Assembly: GCA_021014325.1 (NCBI GenBank)
Contig: CM037459.1
Span: forward strand, 1,364,001 to 1,428,000
Length of the DNA: 64,000 bases
Direction: 5' to 3'
DNA from: Plazaster borealis
Taxonomy: Eukaryota; Echinodermata; Asteroidea; Forcipulatida; Labidiasteridae
Shown here: in pieces, positions 23,004 through 34,167 of the stretch
Position numbering within the stretch: position 1 is the stretch's first letter
Layout: every line of letters starts with the position of its first letter
Translations under genes and position numbers: made by a program
Notes under the pieces: generated by a model
The model's input: the letters and a program-made list of their open reading frames with translations, nothing else
The model's database searches: none
What the model was told of the DNA's origin: nothing

Positions 23004-23816
23004 GTTTGGGACAGTCCCCAATGTACATAGTTGCTGTTCTGTCACAGCTACAGTACTTCCCGGATGATTTTGCCGCAGTTAACGGGATCACCTGAGCTGG
23101 GGGCGCTGCTGGAGTGATGATTCTCCCTCCAGTGGTTGAACAACTTTTTCTGATCTACGGTTGGAGAGGTGCATTTATTATCATGGGTGCCATTTCAGCT
23201 CATATCTGTGTATTCGGTGCACTCATCAGGCCACTATCCCCGGAGTACAAATATAAACCAATACAAGAATCAGGATCAAATTCGCCAACAGATAAACTCT
23301 TGGAAGACAGCAAGATTCGTAAAATTTGGAAAGCTTTCAAAGAGAAGATGGATTTTAGGTTATTCGTTGATGAGCCGCGTTTCCTTATTATTCAGTTAAT
23401 CGTAACGCTGTGCGCGATAATCTTCAGTGGCTTTCACATGTACCTCATTCCCCATGGTATTTCTCTGGGCTTCGGAGAAACATTAGCTTCACTTCTGGCC
23501 ACTTTTACTGGTATTGGAATCATGATTGGACGGCTATCGCACGGTACCTTTGTAGACCGTGGAGTAGTCCGGGCGACCGATCTTTACGCAGGAGCTTCCT
23601 TCGTAGTGGCCGTAACTTTATTTCTCGTCTCGCCAGCCTCGTCGTCCTATACAGCATTCGCTATTGTGGCTACTGCCGTTGGGTTTGGACTCGGCGTTGT
23701 ATTCCCATTGTGTTTTGTTATGTCAGCTGATGTGCCGGATGGAAGGGAGGTCACAGCTTTTGCTTTCATGTATCTGTGTCAAGGTGCCGGTTTACTATCG
23801 GGTTCTTATCTATGTG
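23004..23816 (+). CDS. Copy A exon 3 (carries the TGA)
   Basis: 813 nt between TTAAAG and GTGAGT. It encodes TM4-TM11 and the central loop. TGA at 23093-23095 interrupts the frame; downstream of it the frame is open to the donor. Confidence 0.85.
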
Positions 23817-24008
23817 GTGAGTATCTGATTTGATTACAATGGTCTTTAAAAAGATGAAACATTCCGTGCTTGCCTTTGATTCATTTAGGTTATCTTCTGC
23901 GTGGGGTCTTAGAACGCGCCTTCAGTTTGCACAAATTATGGACCTGTGTTTTTCCCAATCTCACACCTGGAATTATGATTGTGTTTTTTGATCTGCTTTA
24001 CCCTACAG

Positions 24009-24124
24009 GTTGGATCCGCGATGTGACTGACGATTACATCACAGTCTTCAATACACTCGGAGGTATATCTATCGTCAAGGGAGCTTTAGCGATGTCACTG
24101 AGACTAATACCGACTCAGCATTAG
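24009..24124 (+). CDS. Copy A exon 4
   Basis: It starts after the pyrimidine-rich CTTTACCCTACAG and encodes GWIRDVTDDYITVF, a typical MCT TM12 entry, ending at TAG. An earlier AG at 23887-23888 would add 40 in-frame codons in copy A, but the same use in copy B meets a stop after 7 codons. The shorter exon is therefore preferred. Confidence 0.75.
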
Positions 24125-24545
24125 TTTGGTTTCCAGTGAAAACGCACAAGTCGATTTCAATGGAAATTCTTTGTTAATATTAATTCTATACCATTTTGGC
24201 TTTCATTGTTTTCGGCTTGCTAATGCTCTTTTTGGTTATGAAGCTCATAGTCTTGCAAGAATTAGTTTTGCAAACACTTTCGTTAAAGAAAACCAGGGTC
24301 TGGGTCTTTTGTCAAAATGTTTCAATTGAATAAGTTTATCCACAATATTTATATTTTATTTTTACCGGATTGGCTAACAATTCAATGTTAATAGGATTTG
24401 AGGCATTGCACGGTGAGGTGTCAATATATACATCAATGTTAATAGAAATACCGCAGTGTTATGAGACAGTTGACTGTACACCGCGAGGCTGCACTTACCG
24501 GATCGAGCGTATTTAAAGGCTAACGTTTTATCAAATAATTAACCA
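24125..24545 (+). other. 3' flank of copy A, shared with copy B
   Basis: It matches 31306-31880 apart from an inserted SINE/LINE tail in copy B. It probably holds the 3' UTR. No separate gene was seen. Confidence 0.5.
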
Positions 24546-24579
24546 CAAGGGAAACTGACTGGGTAAATTTGTAAATGAT

Positions 24580-24693
24580 TTGGGGTTGAACAAAGAAAAA
24601 CTGACTAGAGCAGGACTTGAACCAACGACCTCCGGATTAACGTGCCAACTGAGCTAGCCCTATCTAGTCAGTTTTTCTTTGTTCAACCCCAAA
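24580..24693. repeat. Hairpin built from two inverted tRNA-like ends
   Basis: The left arm TGGGGTTGAACAAAGAAAAA and the right arm complement pair over about 30 bp. Between them, on the - strand, lies a tRNA-like block with GGGCTAGCTCAGTTGG (box A) and GGTTCAAGTCC (box B) that lacks about 11 nt of the D/anticodon arm seen in the fuller copy at 31936-32006. It is not a functional tRNA. Confidence 0.65.
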
Positions 24694-24909
24694 TCGGCTA
24701 ACGTTTTAATTAGAGCCACCATCGACGATCGAGAGGTTTAGACAACAGAAATGGGCGAAATATTTACCTCTTGTATACTCAGTTCATGGCCCTAGGTAAA
24801 TAGTTGTTCATAAGTTTGTTTGTTTTTTGTATATAAATCAAGGTAACATTAACTAAGCTTTAAAAATTGTGCTTTTATTTTAATTACAAATTTAAAAATA
24901 GGCCCCCGT

Positions 24910-25534
24910 TTACATGGCGCTGTTCGTGACGTCAATCGAGGCGCGGGATATTTGAAGAGAAAATGTGTAGTCTGGCCCTGTACATTACGTCTGGGTACCT
25001 GATCATTACGATGCGTTTTCGTATTCGGACGTCACCCAATGCAATTCTAGGACAGTGTACAGTCGACGTTTATACGAGGTTTTTCACCGGTCCCGAACTG
25101 TCCCATGCGCGTTTCTATTTCTTAAAAAACGGAAGATACGAGCACGGTCATAACGAGAACACGGATAATACGAGGTAATTTAGCGGCCCCCGTGATGACA
25201 AATCGGATCGGCGTGCCGCGGCGCGGCATACAGCTCAAGTCGATCCGAACACCAGAAACATGTTCGCTGCAGCGCTGAAAACGATGTCGGACCGGACCAC
25301 TTTGCCCTCGTTAGCCTGACTTTCGATGCCCGTAACTGCCTATATTTGGGATCTGCAGGAAACAAATGCTAACTGACCCCACCACCATCTTTAGTCGTTT
25401 TGCTGCATCCAGCAGAATCTGACAATGTGGCGAAAAGAGTCCGTCGTAGCTGTGCTGAAAACGATCAATGATAGGCACTCAGCATAATGCAAATGCTGTC
25501 ACGCTTCTTGGCTAGCAATAGAACATGTAATACA
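24910..25534. other. No gene recognised
   Basis: GC-richer sequence between copies A and B. Short open frames show no family features. Confidence 0.35.
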
Positions 25535-25728
25535 ATAGGGGCCTACATCACATAGGAAGAGTCCTACGTAGGACTAATCGCACTCACACATTCGCACTGC
25601 ATCCCGCTATCCAGAGAGAGCAAGAAGTGGTAGACATTGCTTGAGTCAAGGAACCCGTGGCGTTGGATGATCTTCCTCTCAAAATGTTGTGTTAATTTCA
25701 TTTGTCTTGGCTTGTACAAGTCTATGAG

Positions 25729-28031
25729 CACCGGCGGCGGAACCGGGGGGGGGGGGGCCGAGGGGGCCGTTGCCCCCCCCCACTTTTGAAAATGTAGTCA
25801 TTTTGCCCCCCCCTCCCACTTTTAATCGAGCTATTGAAACCAAATTATGCTTCACCGACAACTACCTTTTGAAATATTATACACACCTTTACATTTCTCA
25901 AAATAATCTTATTCATATAACAAAAATCAGCAATTAACGCCAAACGTAGGCGAGTTGCCATCCCGGACAATAGATTATAGTATGGCCCACGATGCACATT
26001 TCACCAGTCCTGCAGTGCGAGTCACCGCTGGTGCGAGTAGCACACACGAGACTAGCGATCGGGTGTTAAAAAAAGGCTGACTTAATAGCGGGCTGGTTCC
26101 GGAATCCCGGTGCGCCACAACGTGTCTCCGTGCGTTATTCCCACTAGAAGCCGTTAGCATGCACCAGCCGCAATTACAGCCTTAGCCGCAATGTAGTGTC
26201 AGATGTTTTTTTAAATGTAGTCTCCCATTTTAAAGGCTCACCATATACATCTGATAATAACCCCGATGTCATCTTTATTAGGCCCCGAAAATATTTCTTG
26301 TTCATTTAGTGAATGAACAGTGGTAAAATGATGCGAAATGAGCCCACCCTCCCCCTGTTGACGCGTCACGACTAATAATTAATTTAAAAGCACAATTTTT
26401 TATTCCCACGTAGCCCAGCGGACTACGCTAGTGCCTCTCGAGTGCAATGTTGCGCGATCGAGTAACTGTTAATTTAGGTTTTCTTCAAGTTTCTTTTTTT
26501 ATCCCCCCAAACAAAAAATTACTCTCGTTTTATTATTAAAGTTTGATTCCTATATTTAAATCGATAGTGTTACCTTTTCTTTTTCTAGTTTGTGGTTCTC
26601 GATTATTTTTTCAATCAAGGGGAAATTTTGCTGATTCGTATAAACGCCGATGATAATGACAATTGTGTATCAATTTGAAAACAAGTTTCACCGTCCATGA
26701 ACTTGACCACCACGTTATAGGCCCTAATCACTATTCACTTTGCAAATTAGGTTTCCCAAAGTTTACTGAGGACTGGTGCGATGGTCCATTAGTTTTAATA
26801 GCACGCCTGAACATGACGGCGCATATTACCGCGAAAGTGTTTATTATTTCAAATTCATTGTACTGGGTCTCGACATTGGAGGTTCCTTGATTTGCACTGA
26901 ATCACTAATGTGTGCTAGCTCATCACACCCATAAATGGTTTAAAATTCATCTTAATTAAAAACAAGTCAACACTGTAATGTCCTTCTTTGAAGTGCAAGG
27001 TATAGAATGTAGCTCTGAGTACCGGGTGGTGTGGGTCGCTGCCCTGTACATTTTTTTTTATCTGAAAGTGAAACGTGTAGTTTGGTGCAGTATTGTGACC
27101 TTGTTTTGTCCTGTTTTGATTTCTGTAAAAGGTAGGATGAACAACACACCCACTGAAACACCACCATAGTTTATTTACATTAAAAATCAACAACTCCCAT
27201 AAACCACTTTCTGTGCTGTCTTCAGGTCAATAGTCAAGATTTTATTGTATGAGTCATGTGGTCTCAATACTCCAAGCAACCCTGTATTACATATACATAT
27301 TCACAAATTATATCAACCTATTTCCGATAATTCATCAAAAAAGATTTTTTGTGTGGCCGTTTTGAAAAATGCTTGTCTGCAAGTGCGCATGCTCATAAAG
27401 ACACCATTCTAGAAAGAGGCTAGAGGTACGGTCGGGATGCGTCTTATGAGCATGCGCACTCGCCACGTTATCCGATTAGCTTAGCGGCTGAATGACGTGG
27501 ACACAATCTGCATTTAGTCGATCTAACAAAACACGTCTTGATGGCCAATTGGCAAATCACAGAATGGTGGAAGTTGTTCAATGTATAAGGTATAGTAATT
27601 TTGTCTAACGATCGTTCCCGAAAAACGCCATTTTTACGGGCAAATTGCATTTTGGCTTACAGCTGCGTCAATCGCTCCTGTTGTTAACCCAGTCGAGTTG
27701 AATTTGGTTCAGTAATACACTTTTTAGATCGCTGAAAGTAAAATTAACTCCAAAGATCTGGTGATTTATCTGCGTAAAAGAATTGGTTCAGATAAATCAC
27801 GTGAACTTAGTTATTTGAAAATGCTCGATAACGGCCAAATTTGACAGTTTCTTTTAGGGATTGGTCTACTCTACTCCTGGAAGACCGTCAGAGTCATGTG
27901 TGGGTCTATTTTGTACCCCAAAACAGCCCAACATAGCCGGTGTGTGCCTACATACCTATGTTGTGCAAATGGAAATAAAATACATAGGACAAAAAAGGGC
28001 CCCCACTTTTAATAGTGTTCCGCCGCCGCTG
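25729..28031. mobile_element. 2.3-kb hAT-like non-autonomous transposon in exon 1 of copy B
   Basis: It is bounded by the 8-bp duplication TCTATGAG (25721-25728 and 28032-28039), which is exon sequence present once in copies A and C. Terminal inverted repeats are CACCGGCGGCGGAAC on the left and the complement of CAGCGGCGGCGGAAC on the right. An 8-bp duplication with CA-initial TIRs is typical of hAT elements. No transposase frame was recognised; a poly-G/poly-C tract lies near the left end and a diverged copy of the 8.2-kb direct repeat at 27314-27475. Confidence 0.85.
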
Positions 28032-28139
28032 TCTATGAGTGTATTTATACCCGTATTGGTGGAGGAGTTTAATATCAGTACTTCGTCAGCGGGTCTTCTA
28101 AGTGGCCTTCCGTACAACAATAGTGTAATAGACCATGTG

Positions 28140-28850
28140 AACTTTGATTACAATAAGTGTGACCTTGTGCATTCTTTGGGTATTCTGGCAGGCAAGATAC
28201 TACACAGGTCCTATGGGAAAGTTAAAATTTTGTGTCATAATTTCCACATAAATCCAAGAATTATGAAAGTAAAAGCTGGACAAGTTTTGAGATGTGCCCC
28301 CTTTCATCATATCAAAAGTTGATAGGAATTAGACAGTGCAATCTCCATAAAATATAAGATTTTATGTTTTATTCCATTAGTCTGTGTACAAATCGTGCCT
28401 GCAGGAAGTCCAGGCTCTGTGGCTCTTTTGTAAACATGTGATGCCACAGGTCACATCGTCTATAGGAAGTAAGTGTTTAAATGGGAGAGGGGACGATGTG
28501 TTATTTCAGAACATTTGCACTCAAAATAGTATAAATTGTAAACTCTTTGAGATAACAGGTTAATTTTTAACTACAGTTTTTCATTTCTCACTTTTGTTGG
28601 TAGTATCTAGCAACTTTTTTTGAAGTTATTTTCAAAATGTTAAATCATGCTGTTTTTCTTCATAAAAAATGTTGCTGGAGGAACAAATTAAGAATCGGGT
28701 GCACTTTAAAAAATACTGTTAACAGCCTTTTTGATTAATACCTTTTTGTTAGCAACAAATTTGCCACATTTTGTACTCCAAACTATTATTGCATCATAAT
28801 ATAAAAGAAAATACCCACACCTTTTTATTTGTGGTTCGAGTGGTAATAAT
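28140..28850 (+). other. Intron 1 of pseudogene B, nothing recognised
   Basis: The only landmark is a segment near 28468-28560 (GGGAGAGGGGACGATGTG) that matches intron 1 of copies A and C. Confidence 0.4.
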
Positions 28851-28856
28851 TTAAGT

Positions 28857-29108
28857 AAGGGGATAGATTTATATACCCTTTGTTCCTCAAACCCTGAAGC
28901 TGAAAAGAGGAGGGGATAGCTTTTTGTATCCGTTGTTCCTCAAACTCAGCCGAAAAGAGGAGGGGATAGATGTATGGATCCTTTGCTGCTCAAACCCAGC
29001 CGAAAAGAGTAGCTGGGATATAATTTTCTATTCATTGTTTAAGCCCAGCCGAAATAAGGAGGGGATAGAATTTTGTATCCTTGTTTCTCAAACCTAGCCG
29101 AACCTAGC
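28857..29108 (+). repeat. Tandem repeat, ~50-60-bp unit
   Basis: About four to five units share CAGCCGAAAAGAGGAGGGGA followed by TAG and TATCC...TTGTTCCTCAAAC. Confidence 0.75.
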
Positions 29109-29389
29109 CGTGTCGTCTACCAGTCCGAAACCCCTAATAATGGCGCTCAAACAGCGATGATTAAAACCCCTCAAAAACCCGCGAAAACCTCGTTTGTACA
29201 TAAAGCCTTAAATTCGCACATGCGCACAACTAAACTTTGCCACAGAACGTTGTGATGTATACACATACACTTTACATGCACAGTATAGGCCCTACGTGTA
29301 CTTACGTGTAGTTTAGTTTCATGTAGGCTACATGTACTTTACAGCTACATGTAGGAATACATTTAGCTGTTACATTGTATGTTGCCCAC

Positions 29390-29640
29390 CCAAAGATAAC
29401 CTATCTAATAATGTCTCCTAAACCACACATTGGACTTTTAGAATCCATACATAATCTGAAAGGTCTTTAAAAACCAAACAAACGCTGCACAAAGTTTGTC
29501 CCGATTTGACCTTGATATTTGATAAAACCATAAGTCCTGAACCATATATTCGAGTGATAAAGAGTCGTCACCAACTCATTCAATCGTCGTTTGATGACAT
29601 CACTAACGAACACTTTAATTTGGTAATAAAAAAACCTGAA
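29390..29640 (+). mobile_element. Helentron family 1 remnant before copy B exon 2
   Basis: One diverged array unit and a decayed 3' end (CGAACACTTTAATTTGG, then CTGAATATCTAC) lie about 50 bp before the exon-2 acceptor, as in copies A and C. Confidence 0.65.
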
Positions 29641-31420
29641 TATCTACTTATAATTATTTGAGGAACGTAATTAAATATCCCTCGGTGTTAGGTATCCTTT
29701 CTGCCGTTTTACTAAAAGTTTGGGATGGGCGAAAGCTGATGATGGTTGGTGGGTTTTTGGCTGCGGTGGGTTACATCGGAGCAGCTTCGTCGCAAACAGT
29801 ATTACAACTCAGCCTGTGGCTCACATTATCAGGTAAGTACATGGAATGGGGATGGGGAGGGCACCTGTCCCATACTTGGGGCTTGTATGCATTTTATGTT
29901 TCAAGGTAGAATGGCCTGGGATGGGACCACTTCTCAAAACCATATTATCATCAATGGCCTTCCAATCGAACATAATGATGTGAAACATTGGAAATTTTAG
30001 ATAAGTAAAAGATGATTGAATCTAATTTTGAAATTTAGTCACAAGAAAAACAAATATTTGTCATTCCTTTTACTCTCTGAGCTAGCACTTCATGTCTGAT
30101 TTGTAAACATCTTTCTCTATTTGTTTTAAAGGTTTGGGACAGTCCCCAACGAACATGGTTACCGTTGTGTCACTTCTACAGTACTTCCCGGATGATTTTG
30201 CCGCAGTTACCGGGATTACCTTAGCTGGGGCGCTGCTGGGGTGATGATTCTCCCTCTAGTAGTTGAACAACTTTTACTGATCTACGGTTGGAGAGGTGCA
30301 TTATTTATCATCGGTGCCATTTCAGCTCATATCTGTGTATTCGGTGCACTCATAAGGCCACTATCCCCGGAGTACAAATATAAACCAATACAAGACTCAG
30401 GATCAAATTCGCCAAATGATAAACTCCTGGAATACAGCAAGATTCGTAAACTGTGGAAAGCTTTCAAAGAGAAGATAGATTTTAGGTTATTCGTTGATGA
30501 GCTGCGTTTCCTCATTATTCAGTTCATCGTAACGTTGTGCGGGATAGTCTACAGTGGTTGGCACATGTTCTCTGGGCTTCGGAGAAACATTAGCTTCACT
30601 TCTGGCCACTTTTACTGGTATTGAGTCATGATTGGACGGCTATCGCACGGTACCTTTGTAGACCGTGGAGTAGTTCGGGCGACCGATCTTTACGCAGGAG
30701 CTTCCTTCGTAATGGCCGTAACTTTATTTCTCGTCTCGCCAGCCTCGTCGTCCTATACAGCAATCGCTATTGTGGCTACTGCCGTGGGGTTTGGACTAGG
30801 CGTTGTATTCCCATTGTGTTTTGTTATGTCAGCTGATGTGCCGGATGGAAGGGAGGTCACAGCTTTTGCTTTCATGTATCTGTTCCATGGTACCGGAATC
30901 CTATAGTTCCTATCTGTGTGGTGAGTATCTAATTTGATTATAAGGAGTTGTATTCGGTAGACATGGCACAAAGATGTTTTATCGTAATCCAAAATGGCTG
31001 CTTGAGCGAGACGGCATTACAATGGTCTTTAAAAAGTGAACCATTCCATGCTTGCCTTTGATTCATTTAGGTTACATCTGCGTGGGGTCTTAGAACGTGC
31101 CTTCAGTTTTCACAAATTATGGTCCTGTGTTTTTCCTAATCTCATACCTGGAATTATGATTGTGTTGTCTAATCTGCTTTACCCTATAGGTTGGATCCGC
31201 GATATGACTGGCGATTACATCACAGTCTTCAATACACTCGGAGGTATATCTATCATCATGGGAGCTTTAGCGATGTCACTGAGACTAATACCGACTCAGC
31301 ATTAGTTTGGTTTCCAGTGAAAACGCACAAGTCGGTTTCAATGGAAATTCTTTGTTAAAACAAAATCTATACCATTTTGGCTTTCATTTGTTTTCGGCTT
31401 GCTAAGGCTCCTTTTCGTTA

Positions 31421-31432
31421 TGCCCAATGAAC

Positions 31433-31490
<58 letters not shown>

Positions 31491-31641
31491 TGTAGTTCTT
31501 GTATAGCGCTTTATACTCCCGATGGGTGTCTCAAAGCGCTCAGTTTTTTTCCTACAAGGTAAGTGGAGTTACGTGTTGTAGTTTGAGACCTTTTCCTTTG
31601 CATAGCACCATGTAATGGTTTACAAGGTTTACAATATAAGC
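31421..31641 (-). mobile_element. Non-LTR element tail with (ATT)n
   Basis: It is absent from the matching place after copy A. On the - strand it carries AGCGCTTTGAGACACCC and AAAGCGCTATACAAG, then an (ATT)n tract (31433-31490 as AAT on +). This is the usual form of a 3' end of an L2/CR1-type SINE or LINE. Confidence 0.7.
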
Positions 31642-32036
31642 TCATAGTCTTGCAAGAATTAGTTTTGCAAACACTTTCTTTAAAGTAAACCAGAGTCTGG
31701 ATCTTTTATCAAAACGTTTCAATTCAATAGATTTATCCACTATATTTATATTATGTTTTTTTCCGGATTGGCTAACATTTCAATGTTAATACAAATACCG
31801 CAGTGTTATGAGACAGTTGACTGTACGCCGCGGGGTTGCACTTGGGTCGAGCGAAACATTTTATCAAATAATAAACCACAAGGGAAACTGACTGGGTAAA
31901 GTTTTAAATGATTTGGGGTTGAACAAAGAAAAACTGACAAGAGTGGGATTTGAACCAATGACCTCCGGATTAACGTTCCGGCGCTCTACCAACTGAGCTA
32001 GCCCTATTGGCGGTCTCCCAGTTGGTAGAGCGCCGG

Positions 32037-32977
32037 TGTGGACGGAGATTCTGTCCCCCCGGTGAATCTGTCCCCCTGGACAACTTTACCTGGATTGTCT
32101 ATAGGGTACAATGTCCCCCGAGACAGTATCTCCTAGGATAAACGGTCTCTCGTTAGGTTATTCTGTCCGTCGTGCTCAACGGCAACCTCGTCCCCATGGT
32201 TTACCTTAGTTCCAACCATGTTTACAATAGTAAACCCTGGGAGGGAAACTCCTTACTTGGACCCTGATTGGACAACGATGGTGGACAAAAGTTTAACGTA
32301 AACATGTTAAGTTGTACTCATTCAGTATTACCATGTTCACAGCCAGATCTCTGATTTGCATACGTATCCAAAAAAATTGGATATGCAAATGATCCAATAC
32401 CAGGATGAGAGAGCGGTCAACCTCGTACTGCTCGACACACCTGGGGGACGAGGTTGGCTCAACGGAGATTGTGTCCTCCAACGGAGAATATGCCCCCCCC
32501 CCACCCATCCCAGGCGTCCACCGACGGAACTACGTCTTTAATAAACTTGCTTTATTCCCCCGGCTTTGCTGGTTTATAAATTACTTATTTTAGTTAATAT
32601 TTTAAGCAAAGGAACAAGCTCGGAGACTTTGAAAATTCTACTGGCAACAGTTCACTGAGTGCGGCGCTGACGCCTGGGTCACTTTGCCCAAATTCAGGAC
32701 ATTGCCCAAAATCCGGATATCTATTTTTAGCGTTAGATTTTTCCGATTTTTGTTTCATACGAAATGGATTTCGGGTTTGTCATCATCGCCCACTTTCATG
32801 CCTGATTTTATAGTCTAAAGTGTCGCACAGAGGCAAACAAGGGAACAAAATTAATGTGAGAGGGGGGGGGGGGACAAATTCCCCTGGCGGACAGAAAACC
32901 CTGGGCGGGGGACACATTTCCCTAGGGGATTTTGTCCCCCCGGACCGTTGTGCGGGGGGACAGAATTCCCTGTGACA
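32037..32977. mobile_element. 941-bp element with TGT...ACA ends and GTCCCCCCGG motifs
   Basis: It is inserted in a tRNA-like repeat with CCGG on both sides (32033-32036 and 32978-32981). The left end, TGTGGACGGAGATTCTGTCC, and the complement of the right end, TGTCACAGGGAATTCTGTCC, match imperfectly and continue into CCCC. GTCCCCC blocks recur several times near both ends. It contains a nested MITE at 32184-32456. It is non-coding and the family was not recognised. Confidence 0.65.
32184..32456. mobile_element. 273-bp MITE, AACCTCGTCCCC family, copy 3
   Basis: GCTCAACGG with one further similar base flanks it (32174-32183 and 32457-32466, 9 of 10 matching). It is longer than copies 1 and 2, with ~165 bp of extra internal sequence around 32237-32405, so it may be closer to the parent. 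It is nested within the 941-bp element. Confidence 0.8.
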
Positions 32978-33159
32978 CCGGCACGTTAATCCGGAGGTCG
33001 TTGGTTCAAATCCCGCTCTAGTCAGTTTTTCTTTGTTCAACCCCTAACAGGCTAACATTTTAAATAGAGCCACCATCGACGATCGAGAGGTAAAGACAAC
33101 AGAAACGGGCGAAATATTTACCTCTTGCACTCGATCCATGGCCTTAAGTAAATAGTTGT

Positions 33160-34100
33160 TCATTAGACAACAAGTATTTAGTTTTTTTGTAAAACACGTT
33201 GTATACATCAAAGTAACTATAAATCAAAGTTATATTACATCAAACCTGGAGCTCAAAGTCTCAAACAATGTAAATTGTAAATCGTCTATTGCAAGTGGAT
33301 TCGTGCATTTTACTCCAATCCATCGCACGATTGGTTAATAACGTACTGGTCAAGTAATTAAAATTGTCATTCAAATGCGCAGGGTACAAAATGTACAAAA
33401 CGTTATCGAGGAATCATTTTTCACCAATAGTATCTGGCAACAATTCCATACAAATCAAAGAAATTACTTCAATAATTAGACCCAAGTCCACAGGCGGATT
33501 TGGCTGATAGCTCAAATCATGTGATAACTGTTTTTAAATAAGAGACAAAGTGAAAATATTTTGCGGTTGCTCATGCAATGTCCACACTTTTTGCGGGAGG
33601 GGGGGGGGGTGTTCATCAGGACCCTTCCACGTATTAATCCGCCTGTTGAAATAAATGAATTGTGTATTAATCAATACTTCATGTTAGTAGAAGGACGAGT
33701 TTCTAGAGGACACACAAAGGAAAACATATAATGAGGACACACAACGGAAATATGAATAAAGGATTAATATTAAAGGTCTACTGTAACTCCTTCTTCCCAC
33801 TGCAGACCATAGGGCGAGCCGATTTTAACGCTTGTCTTGTACTCCGTATGTTGTGACTACCTGAAACTTATTTAAGAATGATGCATAATACTTTTAAGAA
33901 ATTAATTTTTGTGTTCCCACACTGGGAAGTGGAGCATATATTTTGATGAAAAAGGTCAATATCATTTCAATAAAACCGTCCACTCAAATTGCGTATTTAA
34001 TCCACTCACGTTGCTAAGACTATCAATTCATCCGATTGGCCCATCAGAACGACAATGACAGAATATCGCTAGTCCGCCAATCAGAAAAGTTGTATTAACC
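33160..34100. other. No gene recognised
   Basis: AT-rich sequence with a poly-G run at about 33597-33609. No coding or RNA feature was identified. Confidence 0.4.
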
Positions 34101-34167
34101 GGCTTTGGTACTGCGTCATGTGACACGTGTACCGTGTCACCTGCCTGACGCTCGGTTCGCCGTAATC

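Larger units (their letters stand above)
15501..24124 (+). pseudogene. SLC16 monocarboxylate transporter-like gene, copy A (one nonsense codon)
   Basis: There are four exons: 15501-15687, 22553-22693, 23004-23816 and 24009-24124. All have GT/AG borders, and phases sum exactly to 419 codons including the TAG at 24122-24124. The product would be a 12-helix MFS carrier of the plasma membrane, of the monocarboxylate transporter type: TM1 begins with NPWRWMILL, a long cytoplasmic loop separates the two halves, and YGWRG, an FGALIRP-type segment and GRLSHGTFVDRG match conserved MFS/MCT positions. Codon 140 is TGA (23093-23095) where copies B and C have TTA, truncating the protein within TM5. All other sites look intact, so inactivation is recent, polymorphic or a sequence error. 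Substrate cannot be inferred. Confidence 0.75.
25535..31305 (+). pseudogene. SLC16 transporter-like pseudogene, copy B
   Basis: Exon 1 is in two pieces (about 25640-25720 and 28032-28134), exon 2 is 29692-29832, exon 3 30132-30920 and exon 4 31190-31305. Exon 1 lost 14 bp, including the ATG, between two TCAAG repeats, and was split by a transposon (25729-28031). Its donor is changed from GCAGGT to GACCAT. Exon 3 has a 1-nt deletion near 30229, a 20-nt deletion near 30569, a further 1-nt loss near 30623 that restores frame after a stop, and a 2-nt loss with TAG near 30903. Exons 2 and 4 remain open. The gene family and layout match copies A and C. The product cannot be made as a full carrier. 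Confidence 0.85.
31910..33047. repeat. Inverted pair of tRNA-like sequences, interrupted by a nested insertion
   Basis: The - strand copy at 31936-32006 has box A TAGCTCAGTTGG, a 5-bp anticodon stem (CCGGA/TCCGG) with loop ACGTTAA, and box B GGTTCAAATCC. A second copy on the + strand (32011-32036 and 32978-33025) is split by the element at 32037-32977. Both are flanked by inverted GGTTGAACAAAGAAAAACTG. The loop has C, not T, before the would-be GTT anticodon, so a working tRNA-Asn is unlikely. A pol III-derived repeat is the better reading. Confidence 0.65.

Noticed and set aside
23114..23833. Copy A exon 3 as a separate 239-residue single-exon gene
   Set aside because: The frame is the middle of the four-exon transporter; its apparent start lies just after the TGA and its end is read into the intron.
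31936..32006. Functional tRNA-Asn (GTT) on the - strand
   Set aside because: Boxes A and B are good, but the base before the would-be anticodon is C instead of T and the block belongs to an inverted repeat with diverged copies.
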